DNA of 64,000 bases from Bilabrum cf. latius (lineage: Eukaryota > Bigyra: Bicosoecida > Bigyra > Bicosoecida): contig OZ237773.1 of assembly GCA_965178125.1 (NCBI GenBank), positions 248,001-312,000 of the forward strand, given 5' to 3'. The notes under the pieces were generated by a model that had not been told where the DNA came from, made no database searches, and saw only the letters and a program-made list of their open reading frames with translations. Position numbers and translations under genes: made by a program. This document shows positions 35,801 to 49,883 of the stretch, piece by piece; position 1 is the stretch's first letter; each line of letters opens with the position of its first letter.

Positions 35801-38800
35801 GGCGCCAGCGGATGCGGAGGCGTCCACAACGTGTCATCATCTCCAGCTGCGGATGACACGAGAATCCAAGGCTACAGCCAATCCTCAGGCATTGCATACC
35901 CTTGGCGGATGATTCTTGACACTGCTTCATCAGAAATCTATGCCACGCTATTAGGGGCGTCTCCATCTGTGGTATCCCATGCCCTGACAGCCCATGCAAT
36001 TTCAGGCAAGTCTATGCGCAATTGCTACTTGGCTGGTCCATCCTGAGATCGGATGGTACCTGTCGTCAGCCAGTCACACCGAGCATCCACATGCGTCATT
36101 GTGCCAAAGTCCGCAGCAACTCCCAGAGAGTGCACCTGGGCGATGGACGGCAGCCCCTACCCGCCGCCGCATGACAAGCCATGAAGCGCCGATCCGACTT
36201 CCTATCCTGCCCCAATCACCTCTGACATCCACGCAGTCTCATTCAGCGTGCGCGTGTACGTCTGTGTCCAGCCCACAAGCTGACCGGCTGCTGGCACGTT
36301 CGGGGCATCCGACTCCACCGTGGACAGGCGGACCAGACTGCACCTCATGCGGCCATCGGCGGCGCACCAGTCCTGCCCCCCTTGCAGCGAGACCCACGAT
36401 CCCATGGATCCCAGCTGCCGGTGCCGTAGCAGCAGACGGGCAGCGACATCCTCCGCCTATGCCACGTCTGCCGATGCGTCCGGCCGGCAGCTCACCGCAG
36501 ATGCCACCTGTCCATGGACCGATGCATCCATGGATAGTCCGGGCCACCGGTCCGTCACGTTGCAAGGCAGCACCAGGGTCACCACCACCTCGGGGACCGG
36601 CTGGGCTGCCTGCAGCTCGGGGTTGTCCAGCACGAGGTCAGGGGCCTGTCCGCTGAGGATGAAGCTCCTGTCCACGCTCGGCATAGCCACCGCCTGCACC
36701 ACCTCGCTTGTGCCCTGCCCGGCGCCATGCCCGCTCGATGTGGTCAGCAGCTCGTGCGCCACATCCACCCATGCATCCCATCGGCCCACCCGCGGCCTGT
36801 CTGCCACCCGCCATCGCACCACAGTGGGAGGCACCACGGCCAGCAGATCCGTCTCCGTGGCATCCTCCAGCACCTGCGAGAAGCCGTCGCCCGTGATCCA
36901 CCGGACCTCGAAACGCAGATACGCGGCGCCGCCTCGATGCAGGGCGTCCGATGCATCATCCCGTCTGCCCATGGCCAGTCCTACGCCGCGGAAGGACGTG
37001 CACCACGTGCCGGACAGACCGCACTCACGCAAGTCTCTGCTCTTCGTAGCATTCACCAGCACCATGCCGTCTGCCGGGACAGGCAGGCGATCATCAGCGG
37101 ATGCGCGATCGGCCACAAGCCGAGGATACTGCAGGCCTGCGGGCCATCGGGACACCGCGGTAGACCGGGACACCGCCGCCAGTCTCACGTATGACAGCAC
37201 CTTGCTGGCCTGTCGAGCGTCCAGTCGGGATGCATTGGGACTCCAGGCTGACTGATTGCCGTCCTGTGTGCCCACCTGTAACAATCCCGCGAATGGCGAT
37301 CGACTGTGCATGCTCACGGCAGGTGCCGGCACCATCTCCAGGACTTGCTTCCCTGGCAGCAGATGACCCACGACATCCTGCCCCACCGGCGGCGGGTCAT
37401 CGCCCGTGGTGTCTGACCACGGGGCCAGCACCACCACGGGCTCCTGGCTGTCGGTAGATGCAGGAGCAGTGATGGTGTGTTGGGTCTGCATAGACAGACC
37501 CTCTAGCGCCTGCTCCCGCATGGCCTCGCGATCCAGCTGCACATGGATGGGCAGCACGTCTGCACGCAACAGCGGCCGTGATCCTGCCGGTGCCCGCATC
37601 ACGTCGTACCTGCCTCCCCACGTACACCTGGCACCCAGCACCACGGACGCCGACGAGCCTATGCCTGCAATCCCCACGAACGGGAACTTGATCCGAGCCA
37701 GAGCACGCCTTGCAGGAAGAACAGCCACCGTGCTGCCCACAGTCCGCAGCTCCTCTCGAGCGGCAGCCAGGCCTGCAGGTCCAGGTCCTAGACGGGCCTC
37801 ATCCCACGCCCCGGCGGCATCCTCGGCATCCAGTGCCACGTGGGATAATGAACCGCCCAGGATACTGCCATTCATTGTGCCGTGGCCTGGATCAACCCAG
37901 TCAGCTTGACCACGCCACGTCACATTGCCCACCAGTCTTGGCGACTGCAAGCTTCCCGACGCTGCGGCATCGGCGGCGTTACCTGTCTTCCAGGGAGCCC
38001 ATGCCTCGACCTGCAGCGTGCATGATATGTCCATGGAGCTCCTGGACAGGCGCGATGCGGGGATCCCAGGCACCTCCAGCACCACCTCCGGCGGCGGCTG
38101 CAGAGGCTGCACTCCGTCCTCGGATGATGACGTGCTGGGCAGGGCAGAGGGCCAGGATGGCAGTGATGCCGCATCGCTGGGCATGGGATCCAGGAAGGGC
38201 AGACCTGTCACAGGGACGTCCTGTCCGCTCCTCCCTGCCGATGCCTAGCTGATGAGCGGCGCCAGCGGATGCGGAGGCGTCCACAACGTGGCATCATCTC
38301 CAGCTGCGGATGACACGAGAATCCAAGGCTACAGCCAATCCTCAGGCATTGCATATCCTTCCCGGATGATTCTTGACACTGCTTCATCAGAAATCTATGC
38401 CACGCTATTAGGGGCTTCTCCATCGGTGGTATCCCATGCCCTGACAGCCCAAGCAACCACAGTAGAATCAACACGGAGCAACGGCCGTGATCCTGCCGGT
38501 GCCCGCATCACGTCGTACCTGCCTCCCCACGTGCACGAAGCACCCAGCACTACGGAGTTACCTGCAGCAGAACCCAAGATACCCACGAACGGAAAGCGCA
38601 TCCTAGCCAAAGCACGCGCGGCAGGCAATTGAGCAGTTGCATTCGCAGCTCCCTGCGTTTGCCGACGGGCCACTCGCAGTCCGTCACTCCCCGGGCCTAA
38701 AGCATCCTTGGACCACGCTCCCTGCGATACCTCCTCCTCTATGCGTAAAATCTATTCCCTTGGCGTGATGATGCTACCGTTGATGCTTGCATCATTTTGA

Positions 38801-41800
38801 GATGGATTCGACCACTCCAACGTGCCGCTCCAAGTTGAGTTGCCCACCAATCGAGGGGCCTGCGTTGTATCATCAGCATCCGCATCGACGCTTATCACCC
38901 AAGGAGCCCACGCCTCAACCTGCAGCGTGCATGACACAGTTGGTGAGTATGTGCGCAAGTGGTGGGCGGATATACCGTGCACCTCCAGCACCACCTCCGG
39001 CGGCGGCTGCAGTGGCTGCACTCCGTCCTCGGATGATGACGTGCTGGGCAGGGCGCAGGGCCAGGACGGCACCGATACCGAGCCATCTAGTACTATCTAT
39101 GTGAATGGCAGCACGGCGGAGCTCGTTGGCCCCGTGTATTCCCGCTTGATGATTGGAGCCAGCGGGTGGGGCGGGTACCACACAGCCTCATCACCTGTGT
39201 GCACTGCGCTGGCAAGTCGCCAAGGCATAAGCCATCTCGTTGGGCTATCATACCCTTCGGCAATCAGCCTCTGCTTGACTATTTCGCCCAGCTCCACTTC
39301 TGATGAGTGTCCAATCATCGAGCTGTAACTGATAGACGCGCTGTCCCAGGCCATTATCGCCCAAGCCACCACAGGTGTCCTCACTCGCAGTCGCTGCACC
39401 TCTGCGAACTGCTCCGATGGACTAGGCCACTGGCATTGGGCACTCACATCTGCCTCCTAGCCAAGGGGAAGCGTGGCCCCCAGCAGCACTCGAGATGCTC
39501 CATAGGCGACTTGCGGCTCGATTCCGGGAAATATAATGGTTCCATCAGCACCTGATCTAGCGCACGTAGCACCTTTAAGCTATGCATTGGCTGCTGCCGT
39601 AGACGACGCAGTGAGGAGCCCACTCGCCAGCAGCCCGCTGTTTGGTTGCTGGTTTGTTAGTCGCACTGTGCACGGGATGTCGGCCTTCTCAACCGCTAGA
39701 TCAAATTCCCCTGCTGGGCCAGAGGCATCAGAAAGAAGCGCCACGTGCAACGAGGGTGCTGCATGCGATGCGTTGCCTGCCCTTGACAGAGGCACATCCC
39801 CGCAGCTGCTTCCTACTGTAGTCTCGACTACATCAAGCTATGAACTGCCACTTACAGTTGCAGGTAAGATCATGCCTGAAGGGCTTGTAGTCCCACTGTC
39901 ATTGCCGGTGTTTAGACCCAAACTGGCCTTCACAGTTGCCACTCGAGCTAGCACCACAACTGGCTCTGAAGAAACTCCTAACGCGCTGCTCGAGCATCCC
40001 ATCGCTAGCCGCACCAATTGACCCATGCCAGATAGCAGCCCAAAGGGACGGACGTCGACCAGCCCCGTTGTCAGTCCCGGGGCATAGTTTCGGCTGGAGT
40101 CAACAGGTAGGATTGCAGCCTAGCCGTTCGTCGACAAACCCTGTGTCGCTGCAACAGAGCATGAGACGCCATATCTCTGGCTCTCGGGACCTCCCAGGGG
40201 AATGGAGAAGGCATCCAATAGTGCTGCAACCAGAATAGGGTCCTGCGCTTCCAGGCCAGGAAGGAACGGTGTGGCAGCCTATAGCACGCCAGCCTCAGTG
40301 TCGGCCGTCTATAATACGAATTGCGTCTCCAATCGCCGCATGCCTGAGGCAAAGGGCCGCAGCTACCGCCAGGCGCTGTCGGGCATCTGCATGGCTGATA
40401 CGTTGACGGTGATCGATGCACTTGGCTGAGATATAGCTAGGTGTCTCAGCCATGGTAGCAGTCCTGGCGAATCCACGGCCTCCATGCCGAAATCCTCCGG
40501 TCCAAATACTGTGTCAAGCACACAGCCATCACATGCTGTCAGGGCTGCACGCCCACCGGCACATGAACGCGACTGCCACAACAAGTCTGCGTCCGATAGC
40601 CCAACTTCCTGTAGACCAACGCACGGTGTACTAGTGGATGTGTTGCTATCGTCGACAGCAGCAGCAGGATCGGGATAATATAAGACAGATGCAGTCTCTG
40701 ATTGTAGCCCAAGTCCAAAAAGCCGTCCCAATCGAGACTGTGATGGCGACCGGACGTCCATTGACACGGCAGCACCTGCCCTGCACCTACTGTCTTCAAT
40801 CAGCAAATCCTCAACCACAGTAGGAGCGTAAGATGCGTCGGATGAACGCATTCGGGATATAGATAACGCCCCGCCTTGTCCGGCTAGAACCATACCCCCT
40901 GAGGAGTTCAACTGCTCAGCCACGAGACAGTTGCCCATGGCCAGTCCTCGCACTTCCAACCGAGCCATGCTATCTGCCATCACGCACCCGCCCCGACCCC
41001 ATGGGAACCTAAATACCCTTCCGTGCGAAAAAGAACAGGTGCCCCTAGGTCTGCACTGGGACGTGTTCAAGCTTAGTGCTGAGGATGCCGCTAGCAGTCC
41101 ACCACCAGGCAGGATCTACTGAAGGTCCAGCGGTGCTAACGGCTGGGTTGGAGCTGTTGCAGGGGAAGTGTCTGCTTCAGTAATAACGAAATTGCCAGCA
41201 AGCATTGCGTCGGGACTGTATCCGCCCCCCAGCACTATGCCATCGTGGAAAGCAGCCGGCCCGGCTATGACTGCTTCGGCCTGCTCCCCAATGTGCATCC
41301 ATGCCCCGCCCATGCTGCTGGTCCTACACCCGCTAAGCCTCGCATTCGGCCCAAGCTGCATGCTTGAGCGCACAGACGCGAGACACCCGCCACCAAACTA
41401 CCCATCTCCGGGCGCCTGCTGCAAGACCCCGCCATGAGCCCTAAATGCCCCGCAACCGTGAATGGTCCCTCCATCCCGAACCACTGACAATCCGCTATCG
41501 TCATCTGCCAGAGCCACGCACCCACCGTACCCATCCCATGCTAGCCCAGAACTAATCTTTGCCCCCGCAATTGTTAAACTAGACCTTGACGATAGCACCA
41601 GTCCGCCTGCGCCACCAGATGTCCCCCTCTCTAGCAAGACCCCGTCCAGCAGCATCACGCTGGCACCTCGTGAGAACAATCCCCCCCCTCCTGAAAACGA
41701 TGCAGACCGCGTGCCCGGCCTTACTGCCACAACGGATCGTTGGATACTTGACCCAGCCCGGATAATCACGGCGACCAGTGGCTTGGTGGGATCGATGTCG

Positions 41801-44800
41801 GCCTCTGGAGTTGCGGTGGTCTTGTAGTTGCTGGATGCGAGGTTCGTCCACTCCTCAACGCTCGGGTGCTGAGAGTTAGAACCCCTGGATGTGCCCTATA
41901 CAAGCGATGACACCTGAAGCGCCAGGGTACAGGATAGTCTGGAAAGAGCAGTCTACAGCCGTACTGCAAACTGCATCCCTAAATCCGGATCCATAGTGCT
42001 GTTGGTGCCATTGAGACGGGTCGAGACGTTGGCAGTTAAACGGGTTTCATATCCTGTGCTTCTCTCGTTCTGTACCCTACAATAGTTGTCAGTGGCTGGA
42101 TCCCAGCACACTGCCGCTGCTTGCATCGCTGTTTGTGCCAGGATCTCTGCCGGTAGCGCTGTGGTCCCCTCTTGATCTAGTTGCGTCCACCAGGACCCGT
42201 TGAGGAACTGCAGGCACGCATCGGTACCAGGGATGAATGCCTATTCGGTGGTTGCCTTCGAGGTAGTACCATTCTAGGGCTGGCTTGTGTCTTCGTTTGC
42301 TTCTATCGGAAAAACGTCCTCGAACGAGATGTGGTGCTGCAGCTCCTCGCGCACGTAGGGCCCAGACCCACCCAACCCATCAGCTGACAGGTAGTTGCTG
42401 CTGCGACGAGGCTATCCAAAGGTTTGCGCTTTCTTGACCAGCTCTGCCATCTCTGAGAATTTGTCGTGGTCCACCCACTTGGACAGCATTCCTACCTGCA
42501 ACCATTTGTCAGCTGTGGTGCGCCCCGTCAGCTTGACGGCTGCGATGGCACCTCCTCTGGCAGGCACCACAGGAGTGCTGCCATAGTCTACCTCTACAAG
42601 ACCCACACCGGCATTTTTTATGCTTGACAGTTGGTGATAATTGGCTCCTGCTCCGTTCAGGTGGCTCGCATCCATGCTCACAAAGGCATTTGAGGCAGCT
42701 GCGAGAAGCAGCGCCCCTCCCATCCTGGCGCCGAGCACCTAAGCGGCAGGAGCAGACCCCTGCAAACTGCCGGGCAGCAGCACTGCTTGTGGTTGGAAGC
42801 CACAATTGGGTAGCCCGTGTGCCCACGGTGAGTCGCTCCCATTGAATGCATCCATCAGCGGAGGCACACCGCTGGTTGCTACCTGATCCCAAGGCAGGCA
42901 AGGGTAGGTCTCGCCCGACTGCAAGGGCTCCGGGCACACTACATGGCTCCGGTCCTAGGGCGTTGCAGCATCCGTGCAGGCCAGTCTGCCTACGAACGCA
43001 TGCATGATTTTAGAGCCTTCCACTTGGATGCTGGATTGGGGCACAGGTCGCTGGAGAGAGTCGATGGTGGGACCCGGACCCATGCCCCAGCCGTTCGATA
43101 TCACCACGCCTCTACTGCTGCTGTTGAGAGGACTCTAACTGGACTGCATCAGCCCGGTGATTGCATCCACCACACGCAGTGCTAGCCCACCTTGCGCTCC
43201 CAGGGCCCCAGCAACATCGTCAATTCCCACCGTTGCGTTGCTTAGAGTTCCGCTCCCCAGTGGCCCAACGGCCAGGTGTTGGCTTGCAATTGCTGGTGGC
43301 ATGCTCTCTGCCTGCAAACGTGCTGGAAATTGTAAAACTCCTACAGCCCCACCAGATGCCCCGGCGTACGTCCCGTCCACAACGGACCGCTGCAGCTATA
43401 CCGAAGCCACTGTCCCGTCCAGGCCCACAACCCCCACGGACCCACCGATGGTGCCAGCAGCGCAACGGCTCAGCGTGCTGTCCTGGATCTGCACGGATAG
43501 AGTGGGTCGGATAGAGACTGAGCTGGCAAGCGTCCATGGAAAGTTCGACGATCGAGCAGCGGCAATGCAGCCCCCCGCTCCGCCCGGTGCCACGCAACCC
43601 TCCACCTGTGAGCTGCGGAGCCTCACGGCAATGCTTTGGGTTGACGCGGCGGAGGACTGCACAGAAGCCAGGCCCCCAGAGCCCAGCAGACTGACCGTGC
43701 CCCATACTTGACTGGAGCTTACAGTGATCCGCACGCTAGAAGTGGCATGGGCCGGGTCAGCGTGCCCCAGATAGGATGATTGGGCGATTGTGCCTCCGTC
43801 CCACATGGCAGGCAGGGGATTGTAGACCTGCATGTTGGACACGCTAGCATCCAGACTACGCGCTGCCATTCTCATGGACATAATGCCACCAGATGCATGC
43901 ATCCGGGTTGCTCTGGTCCTGGCCAACTAGACCAGCAGAATGGCTGTCTCATTCAGCTGCTGGTGCTGGTCCAAAGGTAGCGAGGGGGCTGCAGCAGTTA
44001 CACAGGCAGACAGGACCGGCAATTGATGCTACCGTCCATAGGCAAGCGGGTTGACCGGATCGCTTAGGTCTGTTGCAGTATCGCTCAATCTGGATACGGC
44101 GGCTTGCGCTCCTTTGGTTGCCATGACGGCTGCTCTCTCGCACTCGCGGATCTCCTTTAGCTGCTAAACATCAAGGGGCTGGAGCGATGCGCCCGTGCTC
44201 CCCATGGCATCCCATATGATTGATCGGCTGGTATCACATGGCAGCAGCGAACTACTGGCGATACACGGTGCGCGATCTGAACCTAGTGCGCCTTGAACTT
44301 CGACAGTGGAATCGCCTTGAGCAATAGACCTGTAGACCACTACTGCTTGTTGCTCCAGTGCCTAAAGAGTGCCTGGCAGATCCACGCTTTCCCTTGCACG
44401 AATCATGGCCACGCTGCTGATTGAGACTCGGGACGGGACCTAAACGGAAGAATCGCGGATGGGCTACAGCGGAAGCCGAGTGCTCAACCCACTCAGCACG
44501 CGGCCAGCTCTGGCAAGAGTCGGCCACCATGCAGCAGATGCATCCGCAGAGAACACACTACCATCATGCAATGAATCTCTTCCCGCAGATCGCGCCCAGG
44601 CAGCGTCATCATGGAACGCCAGCAGGCGTGGGGGTAGAAGGCCCCGACCAAACGTTATGTTGCCGGTACCCGAGGCTAAGAATAGAGACTCACCTACGTC
44701 TGCCACTCGCCATTCAGCTTCAATTCCTCCAACTTCGGGAATGTCGACGTCCGTAACATCTATAATGGATACGCTGTCCACGTCGTGCACTCGCAGAAGG

Positions 44801-47800
44801 CTTCCTTGCTCATCGCCACATGGACCAGACAGCACTTCCACGCCCGATGCGTTGCCGCCTGCAGCTGCAACTGCTGTGCGCATGCCACTTCGTACCCTGC
44901 ACCAAGCAGGTACCTGAGAATGAATGGATAGGATCTGCCTCAAGCTTGTTGTCACTGCCCCTGAAACGGACACAGCGGCACCCACCGACTCGGTCTGCAC
45001 CCCTGCACCACTCATCTCTCGCTGTAGTCCACTGGAATCCATCAGTACCACCCTGGCTACATCCACGCTCGCTTCCTCTGCTTCATAGAATCCAACCGGA
45101 TTGTACACGCCGATTAGGGATCCAGAAATCTGCGGAGTCCTGCCACGCATCGGTACGAGCCCAGGCCCACCCCCAGTAGTTGTGTTGTAGCTACGCAGGT
45201 GGTCCAGGGCCAGAGGGTTGGGGCCTGGCGGGGTTTCTAGCAGCAGGTCCTGCGCCAAATCGTGGCACGTACCATACATTGCGCTACAACCGACAAGAAT
45301 CGCCTCGCGCATGGCCTATCCAACGGCCGCATCCCCCCTTTGGCCCAGAGCAGGCAGACCTGTCCGTGCACCCACAGCCACCACATCCGTTACCTCCACA
45401 CGTGAGACGCGCCGCAGCGCCAGCACCTGCATCGGCTGGGCCATCCAGGAGGCGTCAAGCACCAACGATGACTCCAGTCGCACCCGCGATGCTCCATCCA
45501 CCACAGCCACGGCAGGAGCTGCCCGCGTGGTCAGTGCTTGTAGGAGTGCCTTTCGGGCTTTTTGATGGCCTAGAGATGCCGTGCTAATACCCAGGCGACG
45601 AACTGGCAGGGAGGCCCTGAGTGGTTCGTGTATCTTTCGGACCTCGAATGGAAGCTGACCGGACGATGCTGCCAACAGTGCGTCTCTTTCCATGGCCACG
45701 CAGGTGGGCAGCACTCTCACGTCCTGCATGACAACGTCGAGCGAGGCCTCCTAATCAGTGGTACGGTCCTCTGTGGCCGGGCATGACCTACTACCGTCCG
45801 CGGCCACCTCGCAATTCCTGCCAGTGAGTAGTAGAGCGGCGCCTGTCGTGCCCTGGCTCTGCCTTATCATGTACTGTGACAGGTTGGCCGGGTTTAGGTC
45901 AAACCTAGCCGCGGTGCGGGCGGTGCAGCTGACAATCCGCAACTTGGAAGTGGCATTGGAGCTTGGGTCAATGACGAGTGGCGAAATGCCACGGCGAATA
46001 TCGGAGCTTCCATTCACTGGGTCCACCCGCACGAAATCAATGCCCACAACCCGCACATGGGTCGCGGCGGCCAGCTCTAGCCTGAGAGCGTCTGGTCCCT
46101 CCCACAGCATGGGAGTGTTGTCGAAGGCAAATTCCCACCTGGGATCTGTAGACGTATTGTACGAGGACTGAAAGCCGTACATATCCTCGAGACTGCTCGA
46201 TGAGGCCACAGGACCGCATACATCAACCGGATGCCCCGAAGCATTGACCGAAGCAGGAGGAGCAGACCTAGCCAGAGCGTCTTGGAGAGGGGAGGCACCC
46301 AGCATGCGAGTCACCCAATCCAATTTACGGATCGGCTATCTAGTCTCCGTTGCATACGATTGATGCATCTCATTCGATGTCCATGCGTCTAGGTACTCGT
46401 CAGTGCATCCAATGCAGCCCCCGGTAGTCGCGATCACGTATCGAACCATGCTCCTCCACGCCCCCACCCCCATCACGTCTACTTCCTTGATTGGGAGATG
46501 CAGGCTGCTCACGTTGGCAGTCTCTGCAGATGTGCCGTCATTCAGGATTGTGCGTATCTGCGATCCGTTAGTATGCGTTGAGAGAGCGATGCTGGAGGCA
46601 TTCGGCGGAAGGATTACGACCCGCAGCATTGCACCGTCCGATCTGCCCGTATTGTACCTGTCTCGGGCGAACACAGTTGCTGCTGCCTAGATGCTTGAGC
46701 ACACAGGCATGACATGCAGCAGAGCCGCCGCATCGTTGTACAGTGCTACTACTGTATCATGGAGACTGGCCGTAGTCACGTTCTGGCCCTGCTCGATGGC
46801 CTGTTGCTCAAAGTACTCCAGGGGGTCCCGGCTGCAAGGGTCCTGTCCATGTGGGTCCTTTGCCACCGCTGGGTCCACGAAGAAGGTACGTTGAATGTCG
46901 GTAGCAAATGATTCCCTCTAGAAATGGTCTGGTTGTTGAACCAACTTGGTGAAGTCGATGGAAGCCTGAGCATCAGTTGCACCCTCAATGCACCTGAACC
47001 GGTTGCTGGCTGTCCTGTCCACCATCACGCAAGTGGTCAACTTGCCCGCAGCCACTGCTACCGCGGCCGAAGAGCCAGAGTCCATGGAACCGACGTTCCC
47101 GTTCCAGCATGGGAATGCCTGCCTGATAGCCAGCAGATGGGCGAGGGTGGCTGCGTCGGGGGTTGAAGCTGCGAAGCATACGGGACATCCGGCTTCGGTG
47201 ACCGCGCATACGTGAGAGTCGCTGCAGTCCAAGAATCTGCTAGGGGTAGATGGAATTCCATCCGTACCGCCTGGCTGCAGAATTACTGGCACCTGAACCC
47301 TACTTTCCCCCGTTCCCGCGCATCTCACAGCCCCCACATCATCTATGGAGCACACCACGCCATCTGTCACGCACATACCAGACACAGAGGCGGTTGGCGG
47401 CACACTGGCCCGGTAGCCCATGGCAGCTGCATGCGTCGTTGCAGCTCCAGTATCCTTGGACCAGCAGTAGATGGCGGACCTGTTGGTGGCCGAAGCTGCG
47501 CAGCAGATGGTGGACCCGCAGTCGACTGCCATCCCTTGCATGGGTATTGAAGGGCTGGTTGGCTCAAAAGGTACGTTTTGGGTCATACCTAGAGCACCGG
47601 CGGATGTACCAAAGCAGGTGACGTTCTACGACCCTGCATCAAGGTTTATTGCTGGAAGATGTAGCTCTAGTGTGGCAGAAGCTGCCGCAACCACGCTAGC
47701 CTGGTCCACCACGACTGCACATGCAACTCTATCGGCAGCCACAGCGATAGGTCGCATGGGTCCACGGCCACCCGGCATGGCTACAGTAGGCGACAGGAGG

Positions 47801-49472
47801 GCTGGATGAATCTTGACGTCCCCAGTTGCGATGGGGCTGCACTCTAGATTGAAGCCGGCCTCTGCGTTCAGCACGTGGCACTGGCTGTCGCTGCCAGTGA
47901 CTAGGGCGAGGAGTCCGTGAGGGGTAAAGCTGGACGGAGGGGTGATGAAGCTATTTGCGGGAGCGAGAGCCTCGAGCCACGAGCTCCTGGGACGCACTGT
48001 CCTCTGTAGTGCCGCCAGCACCAGGCCACCGGATGCGGAGGCCCCGAACGCCAGCTCTGGTGCAATGCCCAGGTGCTAGATATTTGCAGTGGCGTCCGAT
48101 GCCACCACTTTGACAGGAAAGTGCACGCCAATACCTGTCTTTAGGATGGACCGCGAGTCCAAATTGCTGCCCCAGCACGCGATGGATGACCTAGTGGTGG
48201 TAGCACAGGTTGACGCTGACCCAGCTGATATCTGCGGGATGTTTTCAGGATCAGTTCAAAGAAAGAGAAGGGCCAAACGCCATCAAGTACAAATGAGCGA
48301 GTCCCAGTGAAATCCGATACGTATCCGGGTGTCCGTGTGGCTGTTGAGGTAAAGCGAACTAACCTGTGTAAAGTCGCTGTCTATTCGGCGAGGTGCCTGG
48401 TAGGCTGTATCGAGTCCCCAGCACTCGATTCTACCGTCACGTGATCTGGCGCAAGATGACTCGTGTCCCCTCGATATCTGGACGTAGTCAGTGCCTCCGG
48501 GGGCTGTGCACTAGCCCTTGTTGTTGTTCTGACCATGTGTGGCGCCACAACGCACGGTCCCACTTCGTGTCACCCCGCACACGCACGTATTCCCTCTGTA
48601 GACATCTCCCGAGTACAAAGCCACCCCAACGTAATCGCTACCGGTAGGGGGTTCTGGAAGACTAAACCCTGCACAACTGATGCTGCCACTAGCCCGAACA
48701 GCACAATATCTTCCGTATGAAACATCCACCTGCGACGCACAAGAATCTCATTGAGCGAAACGGAACTACTTTTAAGTGTGTATGTCACTTGCAAATTTAT
48801 GTGCCACAAGTCCATATGGTTGGCCTAAGAGCCTCTGCAGTGACTGGTGCAAGGAGCACTGAGCTGCTTCCAGTGGGAATGATTGGTTTTGCTTGGCATA
48901 ATTGCTACTCACATCTATGAAGGGGCCTGCGTCGTAAGCTGCGTTAGTCGTGCAGCGTATACCACCAGACACCTCTAGCCCACAACGAATGTGGGGACCC
49001 GGTTGTACCTGTGAGGTTGATCGATCAGAAAAAGAGGCTGCGTGCCAGCGTCCCGGTGTATGCAGATCCCTATATCGCATCCGGATCCACGGATGCGCAC
49101 GCTTTGCACTGCACACTCACCCTAGAGTACTTGGTCCCATCCAATGGGAGGCCTCTGCTTTTACACAGAGGATCTCCTTTTGTCGTGGTTACACAGTATT
49201 CGTTACCATCGGTCCCTACCTGATAGATCGACGACTTGTAGGTGTTAAACAACTAGGGATGGTCTGGGGCTAAGGTTCAAATTTTCTACCGACACACATT
49301 TACGATTCTTTAGAAAATTTACACCTGTCACGTGCCACAGTGCATTTGTGGGAGGTTTTGTGAGTCTCACCTGCACGTAGTCGCCTGTTATGTGCTTCCG
49401 CCCTCCAACTCCCCAGCACTACAGATCTCCAGAACGCTCGATCAAGCACGGCGATCCGGTTCCCGCGGACAA
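29827..49472 (-). CDS. Giant surface protein: RCC1-like repeats, beta-helix repeats, Cys-rich stalk and about eight membrane spans (5' end unresolved)
   Basis: Exons found: 49371-49472, 49121-49219, 48913-49008, 48364-48729 and 29827-48231. All junctions are GT-AG and phase 0. The last exon is 18,405 bases with no TGA or TAA in frame until TGA at 29827-29829, but about 57 in-frame TAG codons. The N-terminus has RCC1-type repeats (CLIERSGDLQCWG, CARSRDGRIECWG, STCATTTRSSIACWG). The middle has Gly/Ser-rich beta-helix-like repeats, clearest at 41398-41769 and 43396-43926. Two near-identical 819-codon blocks follow (33568-38460). The juxtamembrane part (about 31700-32060) is Cys-rich (CDDCPAKS, CAEGHTGPLCAVCDE, CVPCYDD). 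About eight hydrophobic spans follow (for example TAVLVVCLSYAVVSSMALSV), then a basic tail. The visible part is about 6,350 residues. It is probably an adhesion or sensory protein at the plasma membrane. Further 5' exons may lie up to about 49.8 kb. Confidence 0.85.
33568..36024 (-). repeat. In-frame 2,457-base duplication in the giant gene, copy 1
   Basis: Near-identical to 36025-38460 at an offset of 2,457 bases (819 codons), so the duplication preserves the frame. The 584-residue open parts at 34000-35754 and 36457-38211 differ at only a few positions. Confidence 0.9.
36025..38460 (-). repeat. In-frame 2,457-base duplication in the giant gene, copy 2
   Basis: Second copy. It diverges near 38450. 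A shorter, more diverged third copy of inner parts follows at about 38464-39200, including the region around CTWGGRYDVMRAPAGSRPL. Confidence 0.9.
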
Positions 49473-49883
49473 CTGCATGAAGTTTAAGCAGTATCAAGCA
49501 TGCACCAGGCCTGAGAGATTAGGGTTCGAACAAGCGGACCAATTTCACGTACTTTCTCACCGTGGTATCGGCTATCACAGCGCTAATTCCTAGCTATATA
49601 ACAACAAACGCATACACGCGTGCTATCTTTACCATCTTGGCGGGAGAAGTGGTGCAAATGGCTGTCGAATCCCTGACGTGTTGGCAGCGACCGGCGTACT
49701 TTTGCTCGACCAGGTAGTCTACTCCTGCAAAAAAAAGAAGGAATTGTACCGGCTCATGACTTGTTACACGTAATTTTAACAATGAGCTTGCCTTTTTTGC
49801 TCTGCCAAAAATATGTACGAGCTGCATAGAGCCTTGAACGGGCCGCCGGCAACCAACATTTCAGAGGTTGCGTACAATCCATC
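49473..49883 (-). other. Probable 5' region of the giant gene, exons not resolved
   Basis: A pyrimidine-rich acceptor (on the minus strand, a T run then GCAG near 49729) and a following open stretch suggest one more exon around 49594-49730. I could not fix its junctions or find the start codon. Confidence 0.3.
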
